A DNA stretch of 64,000 bases, from NCBI GenBank assembly GCA_002471275.1, contig DKPQ01000017.1, forward strand, positions 248,001-312,000. The letters run 5' to 3'. The translations under genes and the position numbers were made by a program. This stretch comes from Flammeovirgaceae bacterium UBA7330 (GTDB taxonomy: Bacteria > Bacteroidota > Bacteroidia > Cytophagales > Cyclobacteriaceae). Shown here one piece after another: positions 27,472-36,688 of the stretch (within the stretch, counting starts at the first letter, position 1; every line of letters begins with the position of its first letter). The notes beneath the pieces were generated by a model, which saw nothing but the letters and a program-made list of their open reading frames with translations, searched no databases and was not told where the DNA came from.

Positions 27472-29217
27472 ATGGCTTTCCTAAGAAATTTATTAGCTAC
27501 CCTGGTTGGGCTCTTTCTGTTCACTTTTATCGGTTTCATGATCCTGGTGGGGATCGTGTCTGTCGCCTCGTCAGGGGAGGTGCCGACGGTGAAGAAAAAC
27601 AGTGTTTTGTACTTCAATCTGAGTGGTATTCTGGTGGAGAAAACTGTAGAAGACCCTATACAAGAGCTGCTGAGCAATGCGCCGGTACCCGTGAGCTCAA
27701 TGGACATCATCGAGGCGATTCGGGAAGCCAAAGAGGATGACAGGATCAAGGGAATTTACCTGGAATCAGGTTTTTTTGTTGCAGGTCAATCCTCCTTAAA
27801 GGAAATCCGTGAGGTACTGTTGGATTTCAAGGAATCCGGAAAATTTATCTACGGATACGGAGAGTATATTTCAGAAGCAAATTATTATCTGATCTCCGCA
27901 GCTGATAAGATCTATCTCAATCCGGAGGGTTCCCTGGAATTCAATGGATTAACTGCCAATGTCACTTTTTTCAAAGGGTTGCTAGATAAACTGGAAATCG
28001 AACCGGAAATATTCCGTGTAGGAACCTATAAAAGCGCTGTTGAGCCTTTTCTACGCAAAGACATGAGTGAGGAGAACAAAGAACAACTCACCGAACTGAT
28101 TGAATCAATCCATGCAACATATCTCAGCGACGTCAGTGATAATCTCAATACGTCGGTAGAAGACCTTAAAAACATCTCCGATCAAATGGAGATCCGTTTT
28201 CCTGAAGATGCTGAGAAAAAAGGATTGGTTACCAAAGTTGGCTATGAAGATGAAATAAAAGGCTTGATAAAGGAGGAGCTTGGCCTGGAAGCAGATGGCA
28301 CCATTAATTTTATAAGTGTAAATAACTATTCCAAAGCCACCGATACTGAGAGCACTCAGTATTCAGAAAACAGGATTGCCGTGATCGTTGCCAATGGGGA
28401 AATTATCATGGGTAAATCTGAGGATGCCGTAGGAGGAGAGCAGTTTGCCAGTGAGATCAGAAAAGCCCGGGAGAGTAAGTCTGTGAAAGCCATTGTTTTG
28501 CGAGTGAACTCCCCGGGAGGTAGCATGACTGCCTCAGATATGATCTGGAGAGAAATAGAGCTAACCAAAGGAGTAAAACCCATCATAGCCAGCATGTCTG
28601 ATGTGGCCGCATCAGGAGGTTATTATATTTCAGCCCCTTGTGATACGATTGTCGCTCAACCAAATACCATCACAGGATCTATTGGGATATTTGGTATCCT
28701 TTTCAACTTTGGGGATTTTCTGGAGAACAAACTGGGGATCACCAATGATGGAGTGAAAACCGGAGATTATTCAGACATCTTTAATGTCACAAGATCCCTC
28801 AATGTGCAGGAGCGCCAAATCATTCAAACCATGGTTAATGATGGTTATGAGACTTTCATCTCCAAAGTGGCAGCTGGCCGTAGCATGAGTAAAGAAGATG
28901 TGCTTGAAGTGGCTGGTGGTAGAGTTTGGACGGGTGAGCAGGCCTATGAAAAGAAGCTGGTAGATGTGCTGGGATCTTTTGATGATGCAGTGAAAATAGC
29001 TGCGGAGAAAGCCGGAGTGGCAGATGATTACAGGTTGAGCTTCTACCCGAGACCCAAACCATTTGTGGAGCAGATACTGGGTAAGTTGAGTGACGAAGCA
29101 GATGCCCGACTTTTCCACCGAAATAATATTATCAACTCCTATGTGAAGCAGATCGAGTCTTTGCAAAGAATGAATGGCATTCAGGCGATACTGCCAGGGA
29201 ACCTTAGCATTCAGTAA
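27472..29217 (+). CDS. sppA: Signal peptide peptidase SppA, 67K type
   Basis: This 581-residue membrane-bound serine protease degrades cleaved signal peptides. It has an N-terminal transmembrane segment (LLATLVGLFLFTFIGFMILV) and the two tandem domains of the long SppA form. The catalytic lysine is in RVGTYKSAVEPF (N-terminal domain) and the nucleophilic serine in DVAASGGYYIS (C-terminal domain), matching the E. coli Lys-Ser dyad. It is divergent from folK, and the Uma2 gene follows 27 bp downstream on the same strand. Confidence 0.96.
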   Translation: MAFLRNLLATLVGLFLFTFIGFMILVGIVSVASSGEVPTVKKNSVLYFNLSGILVEKTVEDPIQELLSNAPVPVSSMDIIEAIREAKEDDRIKGIYLESGFFVAGQSSLKEIREVLLDFKESGKFIYGYGEYISEANYYLISAADKIYLNPEGSLEFNGLTANVTFFKGLLDKLEIEPEIFRVGTYKSAVEPFLRKDMSEENKEQLTELIESIHATYLSDVSDNLNTSVEDLKNISDQMEIRFPEDAEKKGLVTKVGYEDEIKGLIKEELGLEADGTINFISVNNYSKATDTESTQYSENRIAVIVANGEIIMGKSEDAVGGEQFASEIRKARESKSVKAIVLRVNSPGGSMTASDMIWREIELTKGVKPIIASMSDVAASGGYYISAPCDTIVAQPNTITGSIGIFGILFNFGDFLENKLGITNDGVKTGDYSDIFNVTRSLNVQERQIIQTMVNDGYETFISKVAAGRSMSKEDVLEVAGGRVWTGEQAYEKKLVDVLGSFDDAVKIAAEKAGVADDYRLSFYPRPKPFVEQILGKLSDEADARLFHRNNIINSYVKQIESLQRMNGIQAILPGNLSIQ

Positions 29218-29244
29218 TTACCTGAAAATCCTTAACTTTATTGT

Positions 29245-29787
29245 ATGCTAACGGCTACAATAGATAAGACTAAAGAATGGACGGTTGATGATTATATGCA
29301 ACTCGAGGAGGGATTGTTGGCCCAACTTTTAGATGGAGAGTTAATCATGTCACCAGCACCTACACCGCAACACCAAGAGATAATCGGAAAATTGTTCATG
29401 GAGCTTCAAAAACTGGAGATTCCTGGGAAATTGTTCTTTTCACCTATTGATGTGTATTTGGATAAGAAGAATGTACTTCAGCCCGATTTGATCTTTATTT
29501 CAGCAGAAAGTTTGGGTATTATAGGTGAAAGAGGAATTGAAGGGCCCCCGGATTTAGTGGTGGAGGTAGTTTCCCCATCCAACAGCTATATCGACCGAAA
29601 CTTCAAAAAGAAGAAATACCTGGAGTTTGGAGTAAAAGAGGTTTGGATATTGGATCCTGCTAATAAAACTTTGGAAATCTATGCTGATAGTGTGGATAAA
29701 CCCGAATTGTATCTGGCAGGTGAAGGACAGCTAAAATCCAGGGTCATTCACAATCTTTCTTTTAGATTGGAAATGATTTTCAGCTAA
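29245..29787 (+). CDS. Uma2-family putative endonuclease (DUF820)
   Basis: This 180-residue protein has a PD-(D/E)xK nuclease-like core: NVLQPDLIFIS supplies the aspartate, VVEVVSPSN the glutamate and the following RNFKKKKYLEFGVKEVWILDP the lysine-rich helix and strand. Uma2 proteins are abundant in cyanobacteria and occur sporadically in Bacteroidota; their DNA substrate and biological role are not established. It sits 27 bp after sppA without an evident functional link. Confidence 0.88.
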   Translation: MLTATIDKTKEWTVDDYMQLEEGLLAQLLDGELIMSPAPTPQHQEIIGKLFMELQKLEIPGKLFFSPIDVYLDKKNVLQPDLIFISAESLGIIGERGIEGPPDLVVEVVSPSNSYIDRNFKKKKYLEFGVKEVWILDPANKTLEIYADSVDKPELYLAGEGQLKSRVIHNLSFRLEMIFS

Positions 29788-29936
29788 TTGAGCCTGAAAC
29801 TTGCGACAGAATAGTATTAAGCAATTTTAAGGTTTGATCGGACTTCATTCATTGACATAAAACTTAAAATAGCTTTTTGATTTAGGTTAAAAAATCATTT
29901 AATGGTTAATTTGCCTGATAAATAAACAAGTAATTG

Positions 29937-30920
29937 ATGCAGCTACGAAACGACTGGACAAAAGAAGAAATCACGAAAATCTTTAATCAGCCAATCCTTG
30001 AACTGATCTATCAGGGAGCTTCCGTACATCGGTCAAACAATGACCCATCCGAAGTACAGGTCTGTACCTTACTTTCTATCAAAACGGGAGGGTGTCCGGA
30101 AGATTGCAGCTATTGTCCACAGGCAGCCAGGTATCACACCGATGTAAAAGTTCAAAAACTGCTTGATGTAGACTTTGTAATAGACAAAGCCAAAACAGCA
30201 AAGGCCAACGGTAGCACCAGATTCTGTATGGGTGCCGCGTGGCGTGAGGTCAGGGACAACAAAGATTTCGATAAAGTCATTGAAATGGTGAAAGGTGTCA
30301 ATGCCATGGATATGGAAGTATGCTGCACGCTGGGTATGCTCACAGAGGAGCAGGCCAAAAAACTGAAAGACGCCGGACTGTATGCCTATAACCACAACCT
30401 CGATACTTCAGAGGAGCATTACGAAGAGATCATCACAACAAGGACCTATGATGATCGATTAGATACTTTGAAAAATGTCCGCGAAGCGAATATTTCTGTT
30501 TGTTCAGGTGGGATCATCGGAATGGGCGAAACCAATGAAGACAGAATTGAGATGCTTCATACACTTGCCACACTTCCTGAGCACCCGGAATCGGTTCCGG
30601 TGAATGCTTTGGTACCCGTACCGGGCACTCCATTAGAAGATCAACCTAAGGTTTCTGTTTGGGACATGGTCAGAATGATTGCCACAGCGCGGATTATCAT
30701 GCCAAGGGCCATGGTGAGACTTTCCGCTGGGAGGGTAAGGATGTCTGTAGAAGAGCAAGCCCTTTGTTTCCTGGCCGGTGCTAACTCCATTTTTGCCGGT
30801 GACGAGCTTTTGACTACACCAAACAATGATGTGGATGCGGACAAGGAGATGTTCCAGACACTGAACCTGAAGTCAAGAGCATCTTTCAAAGGAGCAGCTG
30901 CAGAGAAATACCTGGTGTAA
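29937..30920 (+). CDS. bioB: Biotin synthase
   Basis: This radical-SAM enzyme inserts sulfur into dethiobiotin. I chose the ATG at 29937; a TTG three bases earlier adds one residue only. The 327-residue protein carries the 4Fe-4S cluster motif CPEDCSYC (Cys53, 57, 60), the AAWREVRD segment and the C-terminal SAGRVRMS, all typical of BioB. No other biotin gene is adjacent. It is convergent with the 2-hydroxyacid dehydrogenase, with two bases between the stops. Confidence 0.97.
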   Translation: MQLRNDWTKEEITKIFNQPILELIYQGASVHRSNNDPSEVQVCTLLSIKTGGCPEDCSYCPQAARYHTDVKVQKLLDVDFVIDKAKTAKANGSTRFCMGAAWREVRDNKDFDKVIEMVKGVNAMDMEVCCTLGMLTEEQAKKLKDAGLYAYNHNLDTSEEHYEEIITTRTYDDRLDTLKNVREANISVCSGGIIGMGETNEDRIEMLHTLATLPEHPESVPVNALVPVPGTPLEDQPKVSVWDMVRMIATARIIMPRAMVRLSAGRVRMSVEEQALCFLAGANSIFAGDELLTTPNNDVDADKEMFQTLNLKSRASFKGAAAEKYLV

Positions 30921-30922
30921 GC

Positions 30923-31888
30923 TTATTTCAACACCCGATTCGTGATCTCTTCTCCATTGGCAAACTGAATGATATTCAGTGCTGCCAATCGTGCCATTTC
31001 ATCACGGGCTTTGACCGTGGCGGAACCAATATGAGGTAATACACAAACATTTTCCATGAAGAGGAGGGGATTGTCTGCTTTCATGGGCTCCGGGTTGGTT
31101 ACATCGAGACCGGCTCCCCAGATTTCCTGACTATTGAGTGCATCAATCAGGTTCGTCTCATTGTGGACTCCTCCTCTCGCTGTATTGATGAAGATGGCAC
31201 TCGATTTCATTTTTTGGAAGGCTTCTTTATTGAAGATGCCTTTCGTTTCAGGTGTAAGGGCACAATGAGCAGAAATGATATCACTTACCTTCAAAAGCTC
31301 ATCAAAAGAGACGTATTTAGCATCGAGTTCTTTCTCTGCTTCGGGGTTGCGGTTTCTGTTGTGGTAGTAGATGTCCATGTCGTAAGCACCCTTACATCTT
31401 CTCGCCATTTCCATACCTATCTTGCCCATACCTAATATACCCAATGTCTTGCCTTTGGGTTCCTGCCCAAGGTTTGCCCTCGGCATCAGGATATTCCAGT
31501 TATCATTAGGAATCATGTTGTACATGTAGAACATCTTTCGGCATACGGCGATCATCAACCCAAAAGCGACATCCGCGGTAGCATCCGTCATGGCACCAGG
31601 AGCGTTGCCAAAAGGGATATCATGTTTGTTTAACAAGGCTATGTTCACATTGTCGTACCCGACTGAGAAAGTAGAGATCATTTTGATGCTGGGGCACTTC
31701 TGCACAAATTCCTCATCAATCACATAGTTGCTCGATGTGAGGAGTATGTCATAATCTTTGGCCTGGCTGAGCAACTCTTCGCGAGTCATCAGCCGGTTTT
31801 TATCCCATACGGTAACTTCTAATTCGGGGTGAGCTTTGAGCATATCAATCCCTAGCTGTGGGATGTATAACGAAACAAGTACTTTCAT
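30923..31888 (-). CDS. D-2-hydroxyacid dehydrogenase (glyoxylate/hydroxypyruvate reductase-like)
   Basis: This 321-residue NAD(P)-dependent dehydrogenase of the D-isomer family has the Rossmann motif LGILGMGKIGMEMA. Catalytic residues sit in INTARGG (Arg), the following ITNPEP-like segment (Glu) and LPHIGSAT (His). The overall pattern is closest to D-glycerate dehydrogenase/GyaR. It would reduce glyoxylate or hydroxypyruvate, but the exact substrate is not fixed by sequence. Its start overlaps the amidohydrolase stop by 4 bp. Confidence 0.9.
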   Translation of the reverse strand: MKVLVSLYIPQLGIDMLKAHPELEVTVWDKNRLMTREELLSQAKDYDILLTSSNYVIDEEFVQKCPSIKMISTFSVGYDNVNIALLNKHDIPFGNAPGAMTDATADVAFGLMIAVCRKMFYMYNMIPNDNWNILMPRANLGQEPKGKTLGILGMGKIGMEMARRCKGAYDMDIYYHNRNRNPEAEKELDAKYVSFDELLKVSDIISAHCALTPETKGIFNKEAFQKMKSSAIFINTARGGVHNETNLIDALNSQEIWGAGLDVTNPEPMKADNPLLFMENVCVLPHIGSATVKARDEMARLAALNIIQFANGEEITNRVLK

Positions 31889-33231
31889 CTAGCTATTTCT
31901 TCCAATTCTTTGGTGATCTCTTCAGGACTTAACCAGAGCCCCCTTACAACCACTCCAGCATGACTTTTAATGGTTGACAAATCTTCCAATGGGTTATTGT
32001 TTACTAAAATCAGGTCGGCACTGGCATTTTCAACGACCTCTCCAAATTGACCTTCCATATTAAAATATTTGGCCGCATTGATGGTGCCGGTCTGAATGGC
32101 CTCAAGTGGGGTAAGCCCCACGTCCAGCATATCATCCAGTTCATGATGAATAGAAAATCCGGGCACATTAAATACCTGTGGAGCATCAGAACCCAGAATA
32201 AGTCCTTTTCCTTCTCTATGAAGAGCCAGAAGACATTTTTCACGAATGTCAATATATTTTCGCCATTGGGCTTCATTGAAATTGTCAGCTTCTATCATTC
32301 TTTTCTTACTTGCCACCCACTTCTCAATCTGGTCTTCCGGCATGTATTTCATTTCAGGTTGGGCTGCATATTCCAGGGGATCGCCGGGAGAAAACCATCG
32401 GGTAAATAATGTTTGGGTGGGTACTACCCAAACATTGTTATCAAGTGACATTTTTACCAGCTCATCAATGAGGGAAGTATCAGCTGCAGTGGTATAATTA
32501 TAACCAAAAAAACCACTTTCTGTTGTAGAGGTCACACTTTCAGGAGCAAGTCCTGTCAGATAGCCATCCATGTGATCAATGGAAGCATAGCCACTTTCCA
32601 GTGCATGTCTTATTCCTACATCGGCCGGAACGTGACCAGCAAAAGGAATACCCACTTCTTTGGCTGTTTTTACGATCTGGTCAAAGACTTCCAGTTTGAT
32701 CCCTGGTAGAATTTTCAACAGGTCATATCCATCAGCAGCATATTTTCTTACTTTCTCATCAGCTTCTTCTACTGTTTTCACTGTTGACCCATTCAGTGGG
32801 GGAGATGCAGTGAAAATTCTTGGACTAACGATCTCCTGTTTTTCGGCTTTTGATCTCAATTCCAGATGAAGCGCATTGCCCTGCATACCGCGTATCGTGG
32901 TCACTCCCTGTGATACATATAAAAACAAAGTGTTTTTTACATTACCACCCCAGGATGTTTCAGTGGGGATGTGTGCATGCATTTCTGCCAAACCAGGCAT
33001 GAGATATTTACCTGTACCATCAATCAGATTTTTGCCGGAATGCTTCAATCCAGCCTTATCACTGATGCTGACAATAATCCCGGAATCAATGGCAACATAT
33101 TGATTGTTGCTGATACTTCCGTCCCGAACATTGACAATGCTCACATTTTCGATGATAAGAGCTACTTCTTGTTGCTTTTGCTGAGCACAGGCAACAAGGA
33201 AAAAGAGGGTTAACAGGTTAATAATTTTCAT
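31885..33231 (-). CDS. Amidohydrolase-family lipoprotein
   Basis: This 448-residue protein has a lipoprotein signal ending LTLFFLVAC (Cys15), so it is exported. The amidohydrolase metal site is seen in GLAEMHAHIP, AGHVPADVG, SIDHMDG and the late aspartate of LILGSDAP. The protein resembles imidazolonepropionase-like or prolidase-type extracytoplasmic hydrolases of Bacteroidota. The substrate is unknown. It overlaps the downstream dehydrogenase gene by 4 bp, so the two form an operon. Confidence 0.9.
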   Translation of the reverse strand: MKIINLLTLFFLVACAQQKQQEVALIIENVSIVNVRDGSISNNQYVAIDSGIIVSISDKAGLKHSGKNLIDGTGKYLMPGLAEMHAHIPTETSWGGNVKNTLFLYVSQGVTTIRGMQGNALHLELRSKAEKQEIVSPRIFTASPPLNGSTVKTVEEADEKVRKYAADGYDLLKILPGIKLEVFDQIVKTAKEVGIPFAGHVPADVGIRHALESGYASIDHMDGYLTGLAPESVTSTTESGFFGYNYTTAADTSLIDELVKMSLDNNVWVVPTQTLFTRWFSPGDPLEYAAQPEMKYMPEDQIEKWVASKKRMIEADNFNEAQWRKYIDIREKCLLALHREGKGLILGSDAPQVFNVPGFSIHHELDDMLDVGLTPLEAIQTGTINAAKYFNMEGQFGEVVENASADLILVNNNPLEDLSTIKSHAGVVVRGLWLSPEEITKELEEIAR

Positions 33232-33285
33232 GGCCGTTGTAAGTTGGTTACACTAAAAATATGGAATACCCGGCCATTCACAAAA

Positions 33286-34491
33286 TCACTTGCGCGAAGT
33301 GCTTCTTCTCTTACCTCTGAAATTTCTTTTATTATCTGGTTTTTGGTCATAGGACGGTCCTGAACCGATGTGTTCGGGCATTTTAGCCTTGGGTACAGGA
33401 CTTCCAAGTAATCTTTCAATCGATTGAAATCTACCCTGAGACTTTTCATCTATAAACGTAAAAGCCATGCCTTTTCTCGCAGCCCTGGCAGTTCTGCCGA
33501 TTCGGTGGATGTAATCTTCATCGTCATTGGGTACATCGTAATTGATGACCAGATCAATGTCTTCCACATCAATCCCCCTTGAGAGGATGTCAGTAGCTAC
33601 AAGGATCTTAAGTTTTCGATTTTTGAAATCTGCAAGAACGATCTCTCGTTGTTTTTGTTCTAGGTCTGAATGAATATCTTCAACCGAAAGGCCTAACTTT
33701 TTCAGTGCTTTGGATAAAGCCTTGGCACTATCCTTTGTCGAGCAGAAAACGATCACACTTTTCAACCATTCTGCTTTTAAAATGTGCTGAGCCAAGGGTA
33801 TTTTTTGAGATTCGTACAGGACAAATGCGGCTTGAACGATGTTTTCATTGGCTTTGGAAATCGCAATATTAATTTCTTCCGGATCTTTTAAGATCAGCTT
33901 TGCCAATTGTCTGATTTTTGACGGCATTGTGGCCGAAAAGAGCAATGATTGTCTTTCTTTTGGGAGAAAAGACATGATCTTGGTGATATCTTCATGAAAG
34001 CCCATGTCCAGCATTCGGTCCGCCTCATCCAGTATCAGGTATTTCAATTTCTGCACTTTCACGTACTTCATATTGAAATGCGCTATTAATCGTCCCGGGG
34101 TACCGATGATGATGTCTGCACCATGTGTCATGGCTTTTTTCTCCCGTTCAAATGATTGCCCATCATTGCCACCGTATACTGCTAACGAGCTTACAGAAGT
34201 ATAATAGGAAAGCCCTTCCAGCTGCTGGTCTATTTGTGAGGCAAGCTCTCTGGTAGGCACAATGATCAAAGCCTTGATCGACTCATGCTCTCCCTCCTGA
34301 ATGATTTTGTGTAGTGTAGGTAGCAGAAAGGCAGCCGTTTTGCCAGTACCTGTCTGCGCGGAGGCTATCACATCCTTGCCTTGTAATATCAGTGGAATGG
34401 TTTGGTCCTGGACTGGTGTCGCTTCTTTGAATCCTATCGCTTCTATTCCTTCCAGCAATTGTGGATCCAGTCCGAATTCAGAAAATTTCAA
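33286..34491 (-). CDS. DEAD-box ATP-dependent RNA helicase (RhlE-like)
   Basis: This 401-residue helicase unwinds short RNA duplexes. Motifs in order: Q-motif region GFKEATPVQDQTIP, motif I AQTGTGKTAAF, PTRELA, GTPGR, DEAD, SAT, RGIDVEDIDLVINYD and HRIGRTARA, followed by a basic tail (KRNFRGKRRSTSRK) for RNA contact. The start is a TTG at 34491: an in-frame TAA lies three bases before it, and family proteins begin at this point. It is probably involved in ribosome assembly or cold adaptation (family inference). Confidence 0.95.
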   Translation of the reverse strand: MKFSEFGLDPQLLEGIEAIGFKEATPVQDQTIPLILQGKDVIASAQTGTGKTAAFLLPTLHKIIQEGEHESIKALIIVPTRELASQIDQQLEGLSYYTSVSSLAVYGGNDGQSFEREKKAMTHGADIIIGTPGRLIAHFNMKYVKVQKLKYLILDEADRMLDMGFHEDITKIMSFLPKERQSLLFSATMPSKIRQLAKLILKDPEEINIAISKANENIVQAAFVLYESQKIPLAQHILKAEWLKSVIVFCSTKDSAKALSKALKKLGLSVEDIHSDLEQKQREIVLADFKNRKLKILVATDILSRGIDVEDIDLVINYDVPNDDEDYIHRIGRTARAARKGMAFTFIDEKSQGRFQSIERLLGSPVPKAKMPEHIGSGPSYDQKPDNKRNFRGKRRSTSRK

Positions 34492-34551
34492 ATCTTATTG
34501 TTTTAATCAAATACAAATTTAAGTGAAGTAATGGAAGCAGAACAATTGGGA

Positions 34552-34935
34552 TCAAGCATTTGAATGCAAAGCAATCCTATTCCCTTCAGTGTCTTTTATC
34601 ACTGCCATGTGACCATACTCCTCAGTAATCATTCTTTTTTGGATCAATATCTTACCTCCGGCTTTTTCTACATGATCAAGATATTGCTGCAGATTGGGGT
34701 TGCCATTTAAATATAGCAGCGGGCCTTGCTCACCCGGATGGTAAAAGGATTTATTCTCTACCAATGCACCTCCAACTTTATCTTGTGAATTGGGAAATAG
34801 GGCCATTTTGGTTCCATCTCCAATATCAAGGTCCATCAGTTCAATTTCAAAAACCTGCTCATAAAAGGTTTTGGCCCTTTTAATGTCATTGACTGGTATT
34901 TCAAGCCAGTTAACCAGGTTTCCTTTCAAATCCAT
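34552..34935 (-). CDS. VOC-family (glyoxalase/dioxygenase superfamily) protein
   Basis: This 127-residue protein begins MDLKGNLVNWLEIPVNDIKRAKTFYEQVF and contains two beta-alpha-beta-beta-beta units of the vicinal oxygen chelate fold, with DTEGNRIALHS as the terminal strand. The family includes glyoxalase I and many antibiotic-resistance and uncharacterised proteins. No substrate can be assigned. It stands 60 bp before the DEAD-box gene start region and 49 bp after the M49-like gene. Confidence 0.88.
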   Translation of the reverse strand: MDLKGNLVNWLEIPVNDIKRAKTFYEQVFEIELMDLDIGDGTKMALFPNSQDKVGGALVENKSFYHPGEQGPLLYLNGNPNLQQYLDHVEKAGGKILIQKRMITEEYGHMAVIKDTEGNRIALHSNA

Positions 34936-34984
34936 GAGTGTAATTTACTTTAGTTAAGTCACACCTCAAAGTTCCCTTGTGAAT

Positions 34985-36607
34985 CTAAAGGCCCAGTACA
35001 TCAATACCTTGCTCAAAAACGATATCGACAGGAATATTTTTCTCACTTAACCTATCCAGGTCTTTTTGCAGCATTGGGCTGATGACGCCCTTTTCTTTCA
35101 CCATCAAATCTGTTCCATCATAATCACCGTCTCCCTGCAAAGTCAGGATCTTTTCAGATAAGCTACTGGAAGCTTTGGCCATCTTTTCGAAATCGATTTT
35201 ATACTGCCCATTCTCAGTCCGTTGAAATGCTTCATGTTCCAGAAAATAATTGAACCTGATCATGTTAGCGATCCCATGTGCACTTCCTGCTCCAAAACGA
35301 ACAGACCTGAAAATGCCGGCCAGAAAAGAAGTATAATACTCCTCAATTTGTCCATCCAGCTCACCACTCTCCAGCAATTGTGTGATCATATATAACCCAA
35401 GTACATCTGCTTTGCCTTCTTCCAGGGCCGAGGAGTGTTCCTTCAAGGCTTTTCTCACGGTTCCTTTACCATCAATCGTATTTTTTATTCCCAGTCCGTG
35501 TGCTACCTCGTGAAACATGATGGTTCCAAAGAAGGCATCAAACGTAATGTATTTTCTTTGCTCCTCCACGATCAATTCGTCAGCAATGGGGATGAGGATT
35601 TCATCAAATTTGGCTTTTATCGCATTCTTAAGCTGAAGCCTTCGAGACCCTTTCTCCAATTGGACCTGCTCGTCATTGGGTAAGTTGATAGCAATGGTTT
35701 TTGATCCCGCATTGCAATCTCCCGCATAGTAAATCACATCATATGCATTCAGGTCTGCCTCACTACCAGGTTGTTCACTTTTATACGCCTCCGGAACGGG
35801 GAGTCCCTTTTGCAAGGCGGGCAATACACTGGTATACTTATCCAGTCTTTTGCTCCATGCTTTATCTTTTACCAGGACATATGCCTCATGCGCTGTTTTG
35901 TAATTGTAAAGTTTGTCTTCGTAGTTTTCGATAGGGCCAATGACCAGGTCAAGTCCATTGGTTTTCATGTCCATCCAGGCAAAATCGCTTTCCTGATATT
36001 GATCCGTAAGCAAGGCCTCAGCCCTTAAGGTCAGGTATTTTTTAAGTCCGGGATCCTGAGCCAGCCCGGCACACTGTTGGATCAGATCTGCCGCTCTGGT
36101 GATTTGTTCCTTAAAAATATCACGATAGGGTATCGTATAAAGCTTTCCATTTTCGTCCCTTCTGATAAAAGTATACTGACTTTGCTTTTCGGGGTCCTGA
36201 AAAGCTTCAAATTCTTCTTTTGTGATGTCATAAGGGTAGAAATTTGCTCCGGCAGGCTTAGGACCAATGCCAGGTATAAAAGATTGAAATCCCTGTAGCC
36301 GGTCCCAGGGACCATAATTAATTTCCACGTATGTTTTAAGCTGCTCATCTTTGATGGCCGAAAGCAGTGAATCTCTTTGTCCATAGGATTCATACCAAAA
36401 CAGCTCATCCATAATTTCTGCTGCTTCGATCATCAGTGGTATCATTTGTTTTTCGTGATCTGCCAGCTTAGATAGATCAGTCGTTAGTTTTACTGTTTTA
36501 TATTCGATAAAATTGAATGGTTGAGCGGTGTCTTCTTTGGGAGCTGGTTGAGAGCATCCTATCGCAAAAAGTGAGATAATAAAAAGAACCCTGGAATTTT
36601 TTAACAT
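34985..36607 (-). CDS. M49-like (dipeptidyl peptidase III-related) zinc lipoprotein
   Basis: This 540-residue protein has a lipoprotein signal ending LFAIGC (Cys18). The zinc site is MFHEVAHGLG (HExxH) with the distal glutamate in SALEEGKADVLGL. This pair is typical of the bacterial 'Zn-dependent hydrolase' branch related to peptidase family M49, where classical DPP III has HExxxH. It would act on oligopeptides outside the inner membrane (inference). It is divergent from the M28 peptidase lipoprotein gene, 81 bp apart, suggesting shared use of peptides. Confidence 0.83.
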   Translation of the reverse strand: MLKNSRVLFIISLFAIGCSQPAPKEDTAQPFNFIEYKTVKLTTDLSKLADHEKQMIPLMIEAAEIMDELFWYESYGQRDSLLSAIKDEQLKTYVEINYGPWDRLQGFQSFIPGIGPKPAGANFYPYDITKEEFEAFQDPEKQSQYTFIRRDENGKLYTIPYRDIFKEQITRAADLIQQCAGLAQDPGLKKYLTLRAEALLTDQYQESDFAWMDMKTNGLDLVIGPIENYEDKLYNYKTAHEAYVLVKDKAWSKRLDKYTSVLPALQKGLPVPEAYKSEQPGSEADLNAYDVIYYAGDCNAGSKTIAINLPNDEQVQLEKGSRRLQLKNAIKAKFDEILIPIADELIVEEQRKYITFDAFFGTIMFHEVAHGLGIKNTIDGKGTVRKALKEHSSALEEGKADVLGLYMITQLLESGELDGQIEEYYTSFLAGIFRSVRFGAGSAHGIANMIRFNYFLEHEAFQRTENGQYKIDFEKMAKASSSLSEKILTLQGDGDYDGTDLMVKEKGVISPMLQKDLDRLSEKNIPVDIVFEQGIDVLGL

Positions 36608-36688
36608 AGTCGTTGGTTTTGATCCTTGTAATTATGGTGGATAAAGTTACTTTTAAATAAGACAATTTTTAATGGAGAAAGTTTCCTG